A stretch of 64,000 nucleotides of DNA. Source: Physcomitrium patens. Taxonomy: Eukaryota; Streptophyta; Bryopsida; Funariales; Funariaceae. The translations under genes were made by a program, and so were the position numbers. Below, in pieces: positions 35,401-47,601 of the stretch; the first letter of the stretch is position 1; every line of letters begins with the position of its first letter. Below the pieces are notes generated by a model, which was not told where the DNA came from, did no database searches, and saw only the letters and a program-made list of their open reading frames with translations. The stretch lies in NCBI RefSeq assembly GCF_000002425.4, contig NC_037258.1:17596470-17660469 (forward strand), in the 5' to 3' direction.

Positions 35401-37381
35401 AGTCTTCTTAAGTCAAAGAACCATAAGGCTACAAACAATCAATGACTATTGGGCCTAAAATCCAATTGGCCCACTAATGCAGTTTGTGACAAAATCCAAA
35501 TTTAATTTTTTTAATGAAAAAAATCCAAGTTTGATAGCAATATGAGACTCCATACAAAGAATTTATGGTGAATTATTCAATACAAGTATTACAATCTCTA
35601 GCCAAGAGAATTAACTTAGGTTATTTTTTTAAGAGCTAAACAATCTATTGCTTCTTGTTTTCCATGCTAATTTTAAATTCCAAGTATTGTATGACCAAGT
35701 ATATATTATATTCATTGAGGATCTTGAAAGAGATATATACTTGTCACACTAACTCTACAGACTTTGTCTTCCATCTTTGACATCCACCTTTGGCTCAACT
35801 TTTTTTTGCAACTTAAATTGCTTGTTCCAGGACTTTGTAATCATAGTAAGCATTTGTTGTACCTCTTGTAAGATTAAGGTTATTAATATGGTGAATGATG
35901 TACATAAATATCCCATCAAGTTCTACTATAGACCTATTAAAGATCTCTATTTCAACCCTGATTGTTTCAAATGGCTTGGTAATATCTCCATCTTTTTGTA
36001 CACTAGAAACAACTCATAAGCTTAGCTAAACTATTCTAAAGAAATAATTGACTTCCACAACACAAAATAAAAGGACCAACTCTTAATTGAAATTTCTTTT
36101 GATTGAAAGAACATGTAGTACAAAAAATGTACTACAAAAGAGGCCACTTTCATATAGAGAGTCTACCATAAAGCGATTGCCATCAATAAATAGCAATATA
36201 AGATTTGCAACATTATTAATACACCTGCCACAACAGGATGTAACATAGCCACATCATAAGTCACTTGTATTAGAAAAACCCATTCTTTTCTTAAAGCTTG
36301 CAAAGGGGTGTGAAAAGAGAAAAAGACAAAAAGACAAAAAAAAGCTGTCAAGCAAAACCCATGTGACACCAAACCAACTTACAGTTGAATGTTAATGTGG
36401 TATTAATTGTTGATTGTTATTAAAAATCTCTCTTTGAGCTGCCCAAGACACACAATGAAGCTAGCAAAAACACAAGGTGGATTTGGAGGGAGATAGAAAT
36501 AGAAACGCAATTCTGAGCATCAATCCATCACTCAGTTGATTTGCAGGGGGTGTATGTGTATAATATATATAATATGTTAATAGTATGGCCAACTATTCAT
36601 TCAATTCATCAATCCCTCCTCGTTTTCTTCCATGGATCTATTTAAGATGGGCATGAAAGGGAGGTGGATTATTGGTGGCTGCAAACCAAACAACAAGATG
36701 ATGAAGGAGTCCAATTCATATGAAGACAACAAACATTATTCCCCAGTTGGTGACACTATAGCTGATTTGGCTACTCTTGCCCTGCCCCCATTTCCATGGG
36801 ACACAACATTGTTTGGTCTCTTCGTTTATCAATTTAACAATAAAATGAATGAAAAGAAAACATACCAAAATAAATCTGTTTTAAAAGAGCCCATAATTTT
36901 TAACTCCAAGTCAAGCTCTCATTCTTTGAAAGATAAGTTTCCTGTTTGTGTCCATCAATGCCCATCAAATAATTGTTGCTTCTTTAAGATGTCATGTACA
37001 TGCTCCCTTATCTGAACAGCAGTCTATGATTGACATGTGTATTCTTTTTTTTTTTTTTTTTTTGAAAGTTGATAATGTGGTCCAGGGTGACCCTAAACTA
37101 CCACATGACAACATGAGGTACCTGAAGCAAATGCAGTGGGTATGGGTTCAATCCCTTGCAGTAAAATCTCCTTCATACCTGATGGAAACCTACGGCTCAA
37201 GTAGTTAACCCCCTAGATGTTAAAAATAAATAAATAAATAAAATGAAAATGCAGTTTTTCATTCAAATATTATTAACTTTGTTGCTTAACATGGAAATTT
37301 TTATAGGTTGAGTTGTTGTTGGGAGAAATTTCTGGGTCATATTTTCAATTGAAGAGATTACTTGTGGATATTAGGTGCATT

Positions 37382-37418
<37 letters not shown>

Positions 37419-38293
37419 GATATATATATATATATATATATGTATGATTTATTGTCCATTAGTATTTGGAACTTGCTGTGCCAGTGAAACACCAAATAAA
37501 CAATCATAAATTAAATGCCCGCATGCTGAAAATAAATAGTGCTGGTAAATTGCACATTATTAGAGATGTATACTGATTTTATTGTTTAGGAATTGAATTC
37601 AAATGAGCTCATGCTGTGATTAGAAAATTGTATAAATTTCATTGAACAATCACCTAAGGGAAATGATAAAAAAAAAAAAAAAAAAAAAAAAACCAAGTTG
37701 CACATGACTACAACTCACAATTGATTTGAGTGATATATGTGTATGAATATTAATGAATATGAAATTAGTTGGATCACATGTGTATGATCTACACAACAAT
37801 TGAATATTATCTGCAAAGTCTAAAACAGAATAAAATAATAAACCTATCACATTTTTTAAAAATATTATGCTTTAAAAAAAATCTTACAGAAAATTATTTT
37901 TGCACTACATCCTACATAATCTACTTGTGATCAACATAATCTACTTCAATTGTGTCTACCTGTGACAATGTTTGCCTGTCCATAATTAGAAACTAGATTT
38001 TTCATTTTTATTTATATTTTCTAAAAAAAGTTTACTGTTGACTTGAAGAAAAAGTATGTGTCACATTCTCAAGGTTTACAATTCTCTGTTGTTCTTGTTG
38101 CTGCTACTACTGCAGGCATTATTTATTCATTCATTCATTCAGTTAAGTTATATATATATATATATATATATAGTAAATTGTTGTAATAGTGGTAGTGTTC
38201 CTTGGAAGGAAGCAAAGTCAGGAAGTCACCTTGTAGAAAGTGGTAGTAAGTCTAGAGACTGGAATGAACCACAGTTCCAAGCAGCATGATATG

Positions 38294-38325
<32 letters not shown>

Positions 38326-39500
38326 CGGATATATAGATTGATAGCTAGATAGATAGGACAGGGGTCATACTTTGGCTATTGCTGGCTGTTTTTTCGAGAG
38401 GCAGTTAGGTTTCAGTATCCCATCTCCTATCCAGTGAGCATTTGCTGGGAGACTGAACCTGTTGGGTTTATCTCTCTCCATAGCCTCTAGAATTGAATCT
38501 GCTTGGAAGGAAGGAAGGAAGGAAGGAGTCCACTCAGAGTGAGATAGTTTGTGTCTCATTCAACCCAATTTGTGGACATAAACACACCTGGACTGAACAA
38601 CAAGATTTTTTCTGGTTATTGTTTTAAGAATAGATTTTTTGTTATTTTGTTTTGATAAATTTATTTTTAAGGGTAGCCCAAGTCCCAAGGAAAGAGAATG
38701 GCTTGGGCTGTATTGTTCCTTATTCTGTGATTTTGTGGAGTGTCCAATCTAGTTGCTTTACGTACCGACCATGAGCAAAGCACTATTCTGTATCCCGATT
38801 CTTTGTGTGGCCGGTTCAGGCAATTATTCCCATGGCCCATTCAAGCAAGTAAGGAGTAAAAAATGAAAAATAAAAAATAAAAATGAAAGAATGAAAGTAT
38901 ACAGTATTAAATTGACTCTATGGTTATTACATAGGCAGGGGACAGTGGGAGAAAAAAAAAAAAAACATATATATATATATATATATATATATACACTAGT
39001 CTTAAAAAGATACCTGGCAAGGTGATATAATTATCCGCTCATACTAAGCCCCGATTATTAAATTTCCCTGCAGGTTGTTGTTGCAATGGTTACACATGCA
39101 CACACACAAAATAAATAAATAAAACTCTGCAATCTCACAGGAGATGCATTCCCCCATAAAATCCCCATTTAATGAAATCAAGCCCCTTTCTGAGTTGGCA
39201 TTCTGGTCTCTGTGGCTTGGTTTAAAGAGACTCAGCACCGCATATAGCCAGCTCCACCGCTAAAATAAGGGCATGGGTGTTATAGCAAAGGCTCAGGAGA
39301 TCATAAAAACCGGACAGTGCAAAGCCTACATTTGAGAGACCCTGTGAAAAGTTAAAGCCTGGAAGACAGACCACGGTGGCCAGCTTAACTTAATTAGTCT
39401 GAGTTGAGTTAGACCCCTAACTATAGCAAGAGGGGTGGTGTGGCTTCCACGCACTCCATGTAATTCGTGAGCCTTATTTGAACCGAACCGAACAATGCAT
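35401..39500. other. AT-rich intergenic DNA with many microsatellites
   Basis: No gene supported. It holds a 127-codon open frame at 36632-37015 without recognisable motifs, a poly-T tract at about 37047-37063, CT-then-TA repeats at 37387-37442, poly-A near 37668-37692, TA runs near 38150-38171, 38296-38317 and 38966-38992, and GGAA repeats near 38502-38526. Confidence 0.55.
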
Positions 39501-42500
39501 TATTGTTAAATGGAAGCCAAATGATTACTCGGATTGATTGAGCGGACTAATTGACATCTCCAATGATTTATTTTTATAGGTACTTCGAAGGGAGAGATAG
39601 TAGGGATTGTCTGACTGCACTTTATTGTTACCATAATTGTCTTCCCGGAAACTCATGGCAATGCGCAGACACTCGCCTCCCTCGTCTCGGTTCGGGGCTT
39701 GACATAGGCATTTCAATCCATTATTACCACTTGGGGAATTATGTTGAGGAATTGACATGTAAAGGAGAAGAAGGAAAAAGAAAGAAAGAAAGGGGGGGGG
39801 TCACCTATGATGCCGGTACCCTTCCCATGACGATGTCGATGTTGCAACCGCAAATTGCGGGAAGATTACAACAGATATGATTCAACTGGGTCTATTCTCT
39901 ACAGTGATTTCATCGTCAAGTGGAGCGGGTTCGCAACTCGTAACAGAAAACATCAACCTGGAAACAGGCTAGTGGTATGATTCAGAGCTTGATGATTGTG
40001 GCTGTTCATGGAGTGTCAAGGTGTAACAACTGGGTGATTGCTCTGCTTGAAGGAACAAAGATGTTGTTGCAGAGGCGTAGTAAAATGGTCTGACGACGGT
40101 AATCGGTGCTGATGAATGCGGTGCTAGCTGGGAGATCGTAAATCACGCGCCTAGTTTACTGCAGGAAAATAACATAAAGGGGGTATTTATAGAGAAAACC
40201 GGCGATGTACTGGAGACATTATAAGAGGATTATGAGGCTAATAAAAGTTTTTTTTGTGGGGGGGGGGAGTGATGAGTGAAGATCAACACAACAGACAAAA
40301 CCGGTAAAAAGGCAAAGGAGGGGGGGGTGTTTGAAGTTCGGAAAGCGTCGGGGGCGAGTCTTGGTGGGCCCTCGCGACTCACTGGGCTCGAGCAGCACTG
40401 CAAGGCGGCGCCACCCCCTCGCTTGCAACCTGGCCCAGCTTTTTCTTGCTCTCTGTGCCTTGATTGCGTTGTTTGACTTACGCTTCAGACTCTCCTCAGT
40501 CCTTTCGGTGTCGTCCTTCGGTGTCGTTGCTCATGCCACGCTCTAAATCGTCACATCATAACTAGTTACCCACCTCCAGGGTCATCAGCTGAAGCTCCTC
40601 ATCCGGTGACATGCATATCTACCTCTATGCTCGCTCAAAGGCTGATTGTGGCACAACCGAGATAGCAGATTGGAACCTGGGTTGGAATTAAGTCCGGATC
40701 ACTGTGGGATTTGAGAGTAACCAGCACTTCCAGTCTGTGGCACGTCGGTGGTTACAATCTGCAAGCAACTTGCCTGGTGTCCAGCTGCAGCACGATTGCT
40801 TTCAGTCTTCCGGTCATCGTAGGTTTCTCTCTCTCTCTCACACACACTTATAGCTCACAAGCTAAGTGTCCATCATTAAGTTGAGTACGAGGTTAGGGCA
40901 CCCTGTACGAGTTTTGCAGTTGGAAAAGCTTTGGGTCAGTCGATTTCTTCGTTAAGAAAGTGAGCCGTAGACGTCAATGAGAGCATGTGGGGTATGAAGG
41001 ATTGGGATAGTCTCCTTTATTGTTTTCTACCGATGCGAAACGTGAACTGGACTTGCAATCTAGCGGACGCCATATTGCGTTTCAGCTCTCACTAGTGCTT
41101 TTTTTCGGTCGTGAAGGCTCCGATTTCTATTGTGTCATACACCCGAGTAGCTCTTTCCTTCGTTGTCAACATCTTGGATCAACCCTCAAACTAGGAATCA
41201 GGTACACCAGATTACCTCCCGCTTGACGTCTTAACCAAATGCCCATGTGACAACATTTGGGTTGATCACAATCGTTCAGCTTTATTTCTCTGAATTGCAT
41301 AGGCTTTCATTCCCTACCTGGTGTGTCCCACTCTTTGACTTGGGCGCAGGGATTGCTGCCACAGGAGTCGAACCGTGATCTAGATAAGCTCCTCCTTGAA
41401 CTCTCCACACGTGTGCTTATCCTCGTGTAGCCAGTGTTCGAGATCTGCTGCCTGTTGCGGCCCTCAAGATCGAGCCGAACTTAGTTGTGATCACCCACGT
41501 TGCTACATGTCTCGAAATTTCTCTTCATCAGACCACCTCTGAGTAGGTGATTCAGAACAATGCACCGACACAGGCTACGAGTGCGGTGTTTTGTGTCGTG
41601 GTTTAAATCTCATAGTTAAACTGCGCATTTTCGTGTCAGGCATTCCATACACTGCCTTCATATACCAATGTGATAGTCAATTCCTCAGCGGTTGTGATAT
41701 TCTAATGTTATCTGTTGAAAGCTGTGGTACTCCCCTGACCTTACAATCCAAATCACCTGAGTTGTTTCCCTTCCGCGTTTCGTTAGAGTTGCTTAACTCA
41801 AGCTTTTACTCCTGGGGTTGAGCCGTGAAGTAACTGAGCCCTGCTACATCTGAATATACTTTTCGAACTAGTTTAGGACCGTAGTGTGAAAATCAGCAGA
41901 ATACACTGAAGTAATTTAGTCCAGAAACCAAGTACTTGAAAACAGCTGTAACGTAAGTTGGAGAATTTGTTCACCTGAGCTGCCTGATCTTTCAAAACAT
42001 TTCTTTGTTCAGCCAAGCGAAGTATGTTAAATGCTTATCCGTGTTCCGTAGAACCTCCTCACTCATCACTGTGTGTCGATAGTCAAGCAAAGATGCCTGA
42101 CCTCGGAACAATTGCATTGCTTCACACAACCTTAGCTACGGGATTCTCGAGTGCCCGACGTGCTGCCTCATGCATGGGATTAGCTTCAACATACATCTTG
42201 TAAATAAATTAAATAAACAACAGCTGGTATGAGCTGAGTTCGCACTGCGAATTGACTAGTGACCAACTTCAAGGCTTCATGTCATCGAACATCCGTTTCT
42301 TCCTCAAGAGAGGTTGTGTAAGGATTCAGAATTAACCTTCATTTTCAGAGAATATCTTACTCTGCTTCCCAGTCCATCGTGTTGGATAGCTACTTTTCAA
42401 TTACCAGCATCCGCTTCAAGGGAAAGCATAGTATACATTCAAGTACGTATCGGCTAAGCATGCCTCAAGCGTCTCGAGTAGAGGTCGATTGCGGTTAGTG

Positions 42501-43308
42501 AGGATCTGAGAATAACTTTCCCCTGGAATTCTAATACCAAATGAATGATTGTTTGTTTTACCCGATTGATTAAATTTTACAGGGCTCCGAAGGTGTTTGC
42601 ACATGGATATCGCTGACCAACTATCGTTTTTTTCATGTTGATAGGTACTTTCACTTGTTAACCAGCATTTGGATACTTTCCTAGGGCTTGATAAATTTTG
42701 AAGAGAACACGACCTCGTATTTCGAAACCTCTAATGGGTTCCAGCTACGATTCGTACTACAACAGATCAAGTTTTCCTGGACGTGAGAATTACCTGGTAA
42801 GCCCTTCAGCAATTTCTATCAGTTCGCAATTCGTAAGCCTCGATCACTTGTGTGAAATTACGAGATCGGTCATCCAGCCGTACAAATGGTTCTGGAAAAA
42901 AATCATTTAGATAGCAGATTATAAGCCACACAAGGATACATTCCGTGTTCTGAAATCTCAACATCGACCCATGATGACATTCTAAAAGCTCGAAAAGAAA
43001 AGCAATACTTGCGATGAAAGTGCTCCTTCAACAAACTGGCTGGTCAGAGACCTTGTTTCACAGTTTTCCAACGAAATAATGGAATTCAGTAGCTGTCTAC
43101 GTGATTTCGTGCGATATTTTGTGGTTGTTAGAATTCAAATGGAAGTCTGAGCTCACTCGTCAAGTATTTGGGGTGGACGAGAAATTAATGAAGGGCACAT
43201 CATGATCATGGACTGTAAAGGTAGAGCGGATTGACATGCTCCATAGGGCATCCTTACGAAGTGTGAGACGTGGGTGATTGTAAACTGTAGGATTATTCAT
43301 CTGGAAAC
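39501..43308 (+). other. GC-balanced region upstream of the homeobox gene
   Basis: Composition rises to that of the gene islands. Open frames on both strands are short and overlapping, and none shows a domain. It probably holds promoter, long 5' leader or unrecognised non-coding exons of the HD-Zip gene. No TATA box or start site can be fixed. G-runs occur near 39791-39799, 40257-40267 and 40320-40327. Confidence 0.4.
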
Positions 43309-44343
43309 ATGGGCAGTTGCGAGTGCGCGGAGTCCTCCCTGTCGAGTGCAATGACCTTGCAGGAGCAGCGGGAAATGTTGAGATCGGTGTTTCCTGGCCG
43401 GTGCAGCGACAACAGCCAGGACTACGAAGACGATGACGAAGGTAGGAACATCCAAACATGTCATGTATCGAGCCAGTTCGAGGATGCAATTAGATAGATG
43501 TCTATTACATAATTCTAATGGTATGTGAGAAGTAGAAAATGTTCGAGGCTCCTAAGCTTCAGAACTTTTCATAATCCTGTAATAGAAGCACTCTGAAGAT
43601 GGTGAAGAGCTGCATTTGCTGTGTTGGTGGAAAAACGCGAAGTCCCTAGCTTGACAGACGTAATGAATAGAGAGTATGCATCAGCCTTGTGCTCTCATTG
43701 AGTAACGCCACTTACAATTAGCGCTGGATATGGGGTTAAATAACGCTAAGGAGCTACCAGAAGCCACGATCGATAATGAGCGAAGCCTTAGATTTTGTGT
43801 GTATGTGGGGGGTGTTCAGGATCCAGCCAGAAGTTGAGATTTACGAAGGCCCAATTGCGTGTGCTGGAGGATACCTTCCAGAGGCTGCAGCGGCCAAATG
43901 CGCACCAGAAGAGCACGCTAGCGATGGAATTAGGCGTCCAGACTAGGCAAGTCGAGGTGTGGTTCCAGAACCGCAGAGCCCGAGGCAAGGCCAAGCGCAA
44001 CGAGTCTGACTGTGAAGTATTACGGCAGCGCTGCCAGGACCTGATTGTGGAGAATCACCATCTCAACTACCTGATTCAGGTACATTTGTACCCACCTGCG
44101 CATCCAATGCTCTCTATCTCTCTCCCTTCTTCCAAGAGAAGTGTATTCTCGTTTCTGTTAGAAAGGAGGTTGCACTCGCTACGAATGTGCTGTAAGCGAC
44201 AAGGTCATCCTCATAACTCGTGTGGTTGCCTCTGACCGCAGAGCGAAAGGATGGGCTATGACAGCCGCCACCTAACAAGCAACGGCGGGCCGTTACTGCG
44301 GATGGCTCTATGCAACAACTGCAAGAAGCTCCGCAACTCATGA
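43309..44343 (+). CDS. HD-Zip II-like homeodomain leucine-zipper transcription factor
   Basis: Three exons, 43309-43441, 43820-44079 and 44242-44343, join in phase with GT..AG borders to a 164-residue protein. The acidic N-terminus (DYEDDDEG) leads into a homeodomain at about residues 46-106 with KLRFTKAQLRVLEDTFQ and the recognition-helix core VEVWFQNRRARGKAKR. A leucine zipper follows directly (SDCEVLRQRCQDLIVENHHL), with three leucines spaced by seven, the HD-Zip arrangement. The DCE..L context and a final Cys pair in ALCNNCKKLRNS resemble the HD-Zip II CPSCE tail, but the motif is altered and the zipper is one to two heptads short. The family represses or activates growth genes as dimers on CAATNATTG sites. 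Subfamily II is an inference; an early-diverging or shortened member is possible. Confidence 0.82.
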
Positions 44344-44517
44344 TTCAAAGTCTCGTCAATCGCCTGCTGCATTCCGTGTCACGATCAGCGTTCATGCTTG
44401 GATCGAACGCTCCACGACGTCCAGGAACCTGAGCGTCTCGACAAGGTCTTGTTGGGGGCTCTTGCCTTCATGACTACCGCTGAGTATCATTCATGAAGTG
44501 CAATTTTTTGGTGGACT

Positions 44518-44523
44518 AATAAA
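44518..44523 (+). terminator. Candidate poly(A) signal of the HD-Zip gene
   Basis: An AATAAA hexamer 175 nt after the TGA of the HD-Zip coding region, in T/A-rich context. It is the first canonical signal downstream. Position and sequence only; cleavage site unknown. Confidence 0.4.
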
Positions 44524-46084
44524 TACTACCTTTCCCAATCCTTCTGGTCTCTTGCGCAGACCGAAAGACTTACCGACCGACCGAACGCCCTACCGTGTCA
44601 GTGGATCCATCAAGACTGAACGAGGAGGCCGTTTTTTGCAAGTCGAGCTGCTGTCAAGCTGCTTGTTGTTGCAAGAATGCTCCGCCTGTTGCCTGGCTTG
44701 CTGTGACGGTTACTCAGTGTGCAGATCTCAGGGTGCTTTGTGTAACATACTACAATAGTAACGAAAACTGCTACAAACTCAGAGAATGGCGCAAGTCTCC
44801 GGCTTGTCCTCGTGAATGTGCCAGAGATGATCGATGAGATAGTGATTCGCTTTCAAGTTGGCCAGCCGCGGTAGGCGGTCCCTATGAATACATTGACAAG
44901 CCTGTAAATTCCGGAAGTATGTTTTAGTTTTTGGCCGCCGTAGGCATTGGATTTTTTAGCGGATCCACCGCCGCGATGAATGAAAATTGAGTCTTGGTCT
45001 GCAATGATTCAAAGCTTTTGATTTCTGATTCGGTTGACTGTGGAATTTGCACGAGGGAGAAACTAGATGATAGAACTGGTTGCAGTCGTTGGAAGGATAT
45101 GGCTCTCAATGTTGCGGAACACTTTCGATGTTTGAATAGGTCAAAAGTACGTACTTGTCAAAAATTTATCTTACGTCTGCAGAGGTAAACACTTGAACAC
45201 TTCTGAAACAATTACGTAGACGAAGTGAAACAATTTGGTCTTAGAATTTCCTGACATCAAATAATTCGGTCTCAGACATTCCTGACATAAAATCTTTTCC
45301 TTTGAATGTGCGGATATCTCACAACTAAAGTATTGGGCCAATTAATTTATCTTTTATAGATGTTTGCTGGAAGGTATCGTTTCTGCAGTCATAAAGCAAG
45401 TCTTGCACTATTGTTAACAGTATAAATGATATGTTGTGACAACTACGTTGTTTCTTCGATTTGTTGACTGGCTGGCTATATTCAAATATATGAAAAACTT
45501 TCAAACCTATTTCAGTGGACCCACATGGTTTCCATGTCCGAGATCATCAAGAAATCATCGCTCCAAGACGAAGCATTGCGTTCCCCTAACGATTTTGTAC
45601 TCCGCTGATGTGGTCATCATTGAGCCTTGATTCTGGCAATATTGTCCCCAAACTTCAAACCTGGCGGAAATGTCAAGACTGCGTCGCCCAGTTCCTCCTC
45701 TCGAGGCTCACGAAAACCGATTCACACTGGGATAAGGATTCACCGAGACACGTGCACATAGAATAACTCGTCGTTTGTGCAGGCAGCGCCACATAAGTAC
45801 CAAGGGTGCTAACTGAATAATGGGTTGGAGCCCCGCAGCAGCGGTTGGGGATGGAGATTTTGGTCCCGAAAACTGTTAGGCGTGATGATCTTGGCCGCCT
45901 CTTCACCGGATCGACGCCATGGTTTCCATAACTGATTATTGTGCAATGTCAATGAGATCGGCGATTACACATTCAGCTGGTTCATCCCTTCCTCCCCACT
46001 GTGTCCCTTCGAAACGAGTAACGAGAGATGTAGGTCAGTGATCAGAGAAGGGAGGTGCAGATTGTGGGAGGTTACACGAGTGAG
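44524..46084. other. Intergenic, between HD-Zip and the secreted-protein gene
   Basis: GC-balanced sequence with only short overlapping frames. I see no gene, repeat or recognisable regulatory element. It probably carries the promoter and 5' leader of the following gene. Confidence 0.45.
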
Positions 46085-47320
46085 ATGATCCGAAGCATGA
46101 CCGGGACCATGGGGCAGGTTTGGGTGCTAGTTGCGTTTTTAGCTCTTATAGGATGGCGAGGTGGTGCAGCTGCGCATTCTCTTCCACTTGAACAGTGCGA
46201 CTTCTACTTTCAGGGTCACAAGGACACCGTTCCTATGTTGGATGTCTTGGTGACGCGCAATCTCACTACCTCGCCGCCAATTCTCACCAAGTAAGTGGGC
46301 AGTTCTACATCGTCGAGTCCTCAGCTACAACATGTCATTTTTAATCGAATGGACCGTGATAAGACGGGTATATTATGTCTCGTGTTTTGAATTAGTATTC
46401 CCATAGCAACTGAGGTCAATCAAATCGCAGCTGCTTGTTGTTCTCCTGTCAAGATATTGTCGGTGAACAAGTGAAGAAAAATGCAATGCCTTTTATTTTG
46501 TATTTTTAGATTTGAAACGGAAGTTGTAGCAGCAGAAATTAGCACCGATTGTGCGTTTCTCCCGGATCCATCAATGGCGTTCGAGAAACGGAGTTGCTCA
46601 GGCCACTTCCATGTGCGAAATCACCATCTGTCGGGCCGATTTAGGAATGAAGAATTTTCCACCCTAGAGGCTCTCCGCTTCCACCAAGTGCTAATGGCAC
46701 TTGAGGTAAAAGATTTCAACCCACTCTAAGGAGAAATTTGATGCAACCTACATCTTTGCGATGCTAGAATACTGTTGATGGTTAACTGCTTGCCGGTAAG
46801 AATTCTTGCTATTAAGAACACACCTCATAACCGAAAAAAATCTTGATGTGTGCAGAGCTTAAGGCTTGAAGACGGCACTGAACTGGACCAAAATGACACT
46901 AACTCGCAGTTTCCACATCCCCGGCGGTGTGTCACCTTTCTAACAACCCCAGGTGAGGTCCATGGAGCTCACATATCCCAGCTTGCAAACATCGAAAACT
47001 GTATCACAGTAAAACTAATTACAGCAAACTGGCCATCGTTTTTTTGTATATATACTCCACACCTAGCAACAATTCTGGTTGCCCTGTGCACATTCCTGTG
47101 TTGATAACGAATGTGGCTCAAATATGTGGCAGCGGTCGTGCCCCATTATAACACAGACAGAGCTCTTCCAGACGGAGACGTCATTACGAAAGTTGTGGAG
47201 CTAGTTCCAAAAATGCTGGACAACATGCATCGCAAGAAACTGAACAAAATCAGGGAGTCGGCTCGGCAGCTTGGTCACGACATTAGCCTACTTGGCCAGG
47301 ACATGGCCAACTTTCCATAG
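46085..47320 (+). CDS. Unrecognised secreted or luminal protein, 228 residues
   Basis: Four exons, 46085-46290, 46510-46705, 46856-46952 and 47133-47320, have GT..AG borders and compatible phases, giving 229 codons with stop TAG at 47318. The N-terminus has a clear signal peptide: MIRSMTGTMGQVWVLVAF, then LALIGW, with small residues GGAAA before a likely cleavage near HSLPLEQC. The mature part has four cysteines (EQC, TDC, RSC, RRC) and N-glycosylation sequons NLT and NDT, fitting an exported protein with one or two disulphides. Its C-terminal third is helical and Lys/Arg-rich (KMLDNMHRKKLNKIRESARQ). I do not recognise the family. An in-frame ATG at 46055 is possible but would bury the signal peptide. 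Confidence 0.72.
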
Positions 47321-47595
47321 TCTACAACTCGTCTTAGCTATGTTGAAACATGAAAGACTCTTCTCGCTAGTCCAGTGATCTATCCGCATGAATTTGCTTG
47401 TGTTTCTGTTGTGGACGCTCCAGTCCAGAGGGGCATGCTTGATTTGTTTGGAGTCAACTCTCCCCACATTCAGTATGAACGTCAATAACATACATCGTTC
47501 TGAAAATCCATCGGGAATGCAACAAGCGTATCCACATGTGGCAGGAAAAAGGCAAGTGTCCCAGTGCTTGAACACTGTTTAGAAACAAAGCCACT

Positions 47596-47601
47596 AATAA
47601 A
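47596..47601 (+). terminator. Candidate poly(A) signal of the secreted-protein gene
   Basis: AATAAA 276 nt after the stop codon, followed by A-rich sequence; the only canonical hexamer seen in the near 3' flank. Confidence 0.4.

Noticed and set aside
36632-37015. Plus-strand open frame of 127 codons
   Set aside because: Low-complexity Asn/Lys/Ser-rich composition in AT-rich DNA, with no domain and no exon neighbours.
41340-41400. Possible tRNA T-arm (GAGTCGAACCGTGAT on the plus strand)
   Set aside because: The T stem does not pair properly and no D arm, anticodon arm or acceptor stem could be built around it.
45673-45906. Minus-strand open frame of 77 codons between HD-Zip and the secreted-protein gene
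   Set aside because: Short, without motif or splice context. Similar frames occur on both strands throughout this GC-balanced interval.
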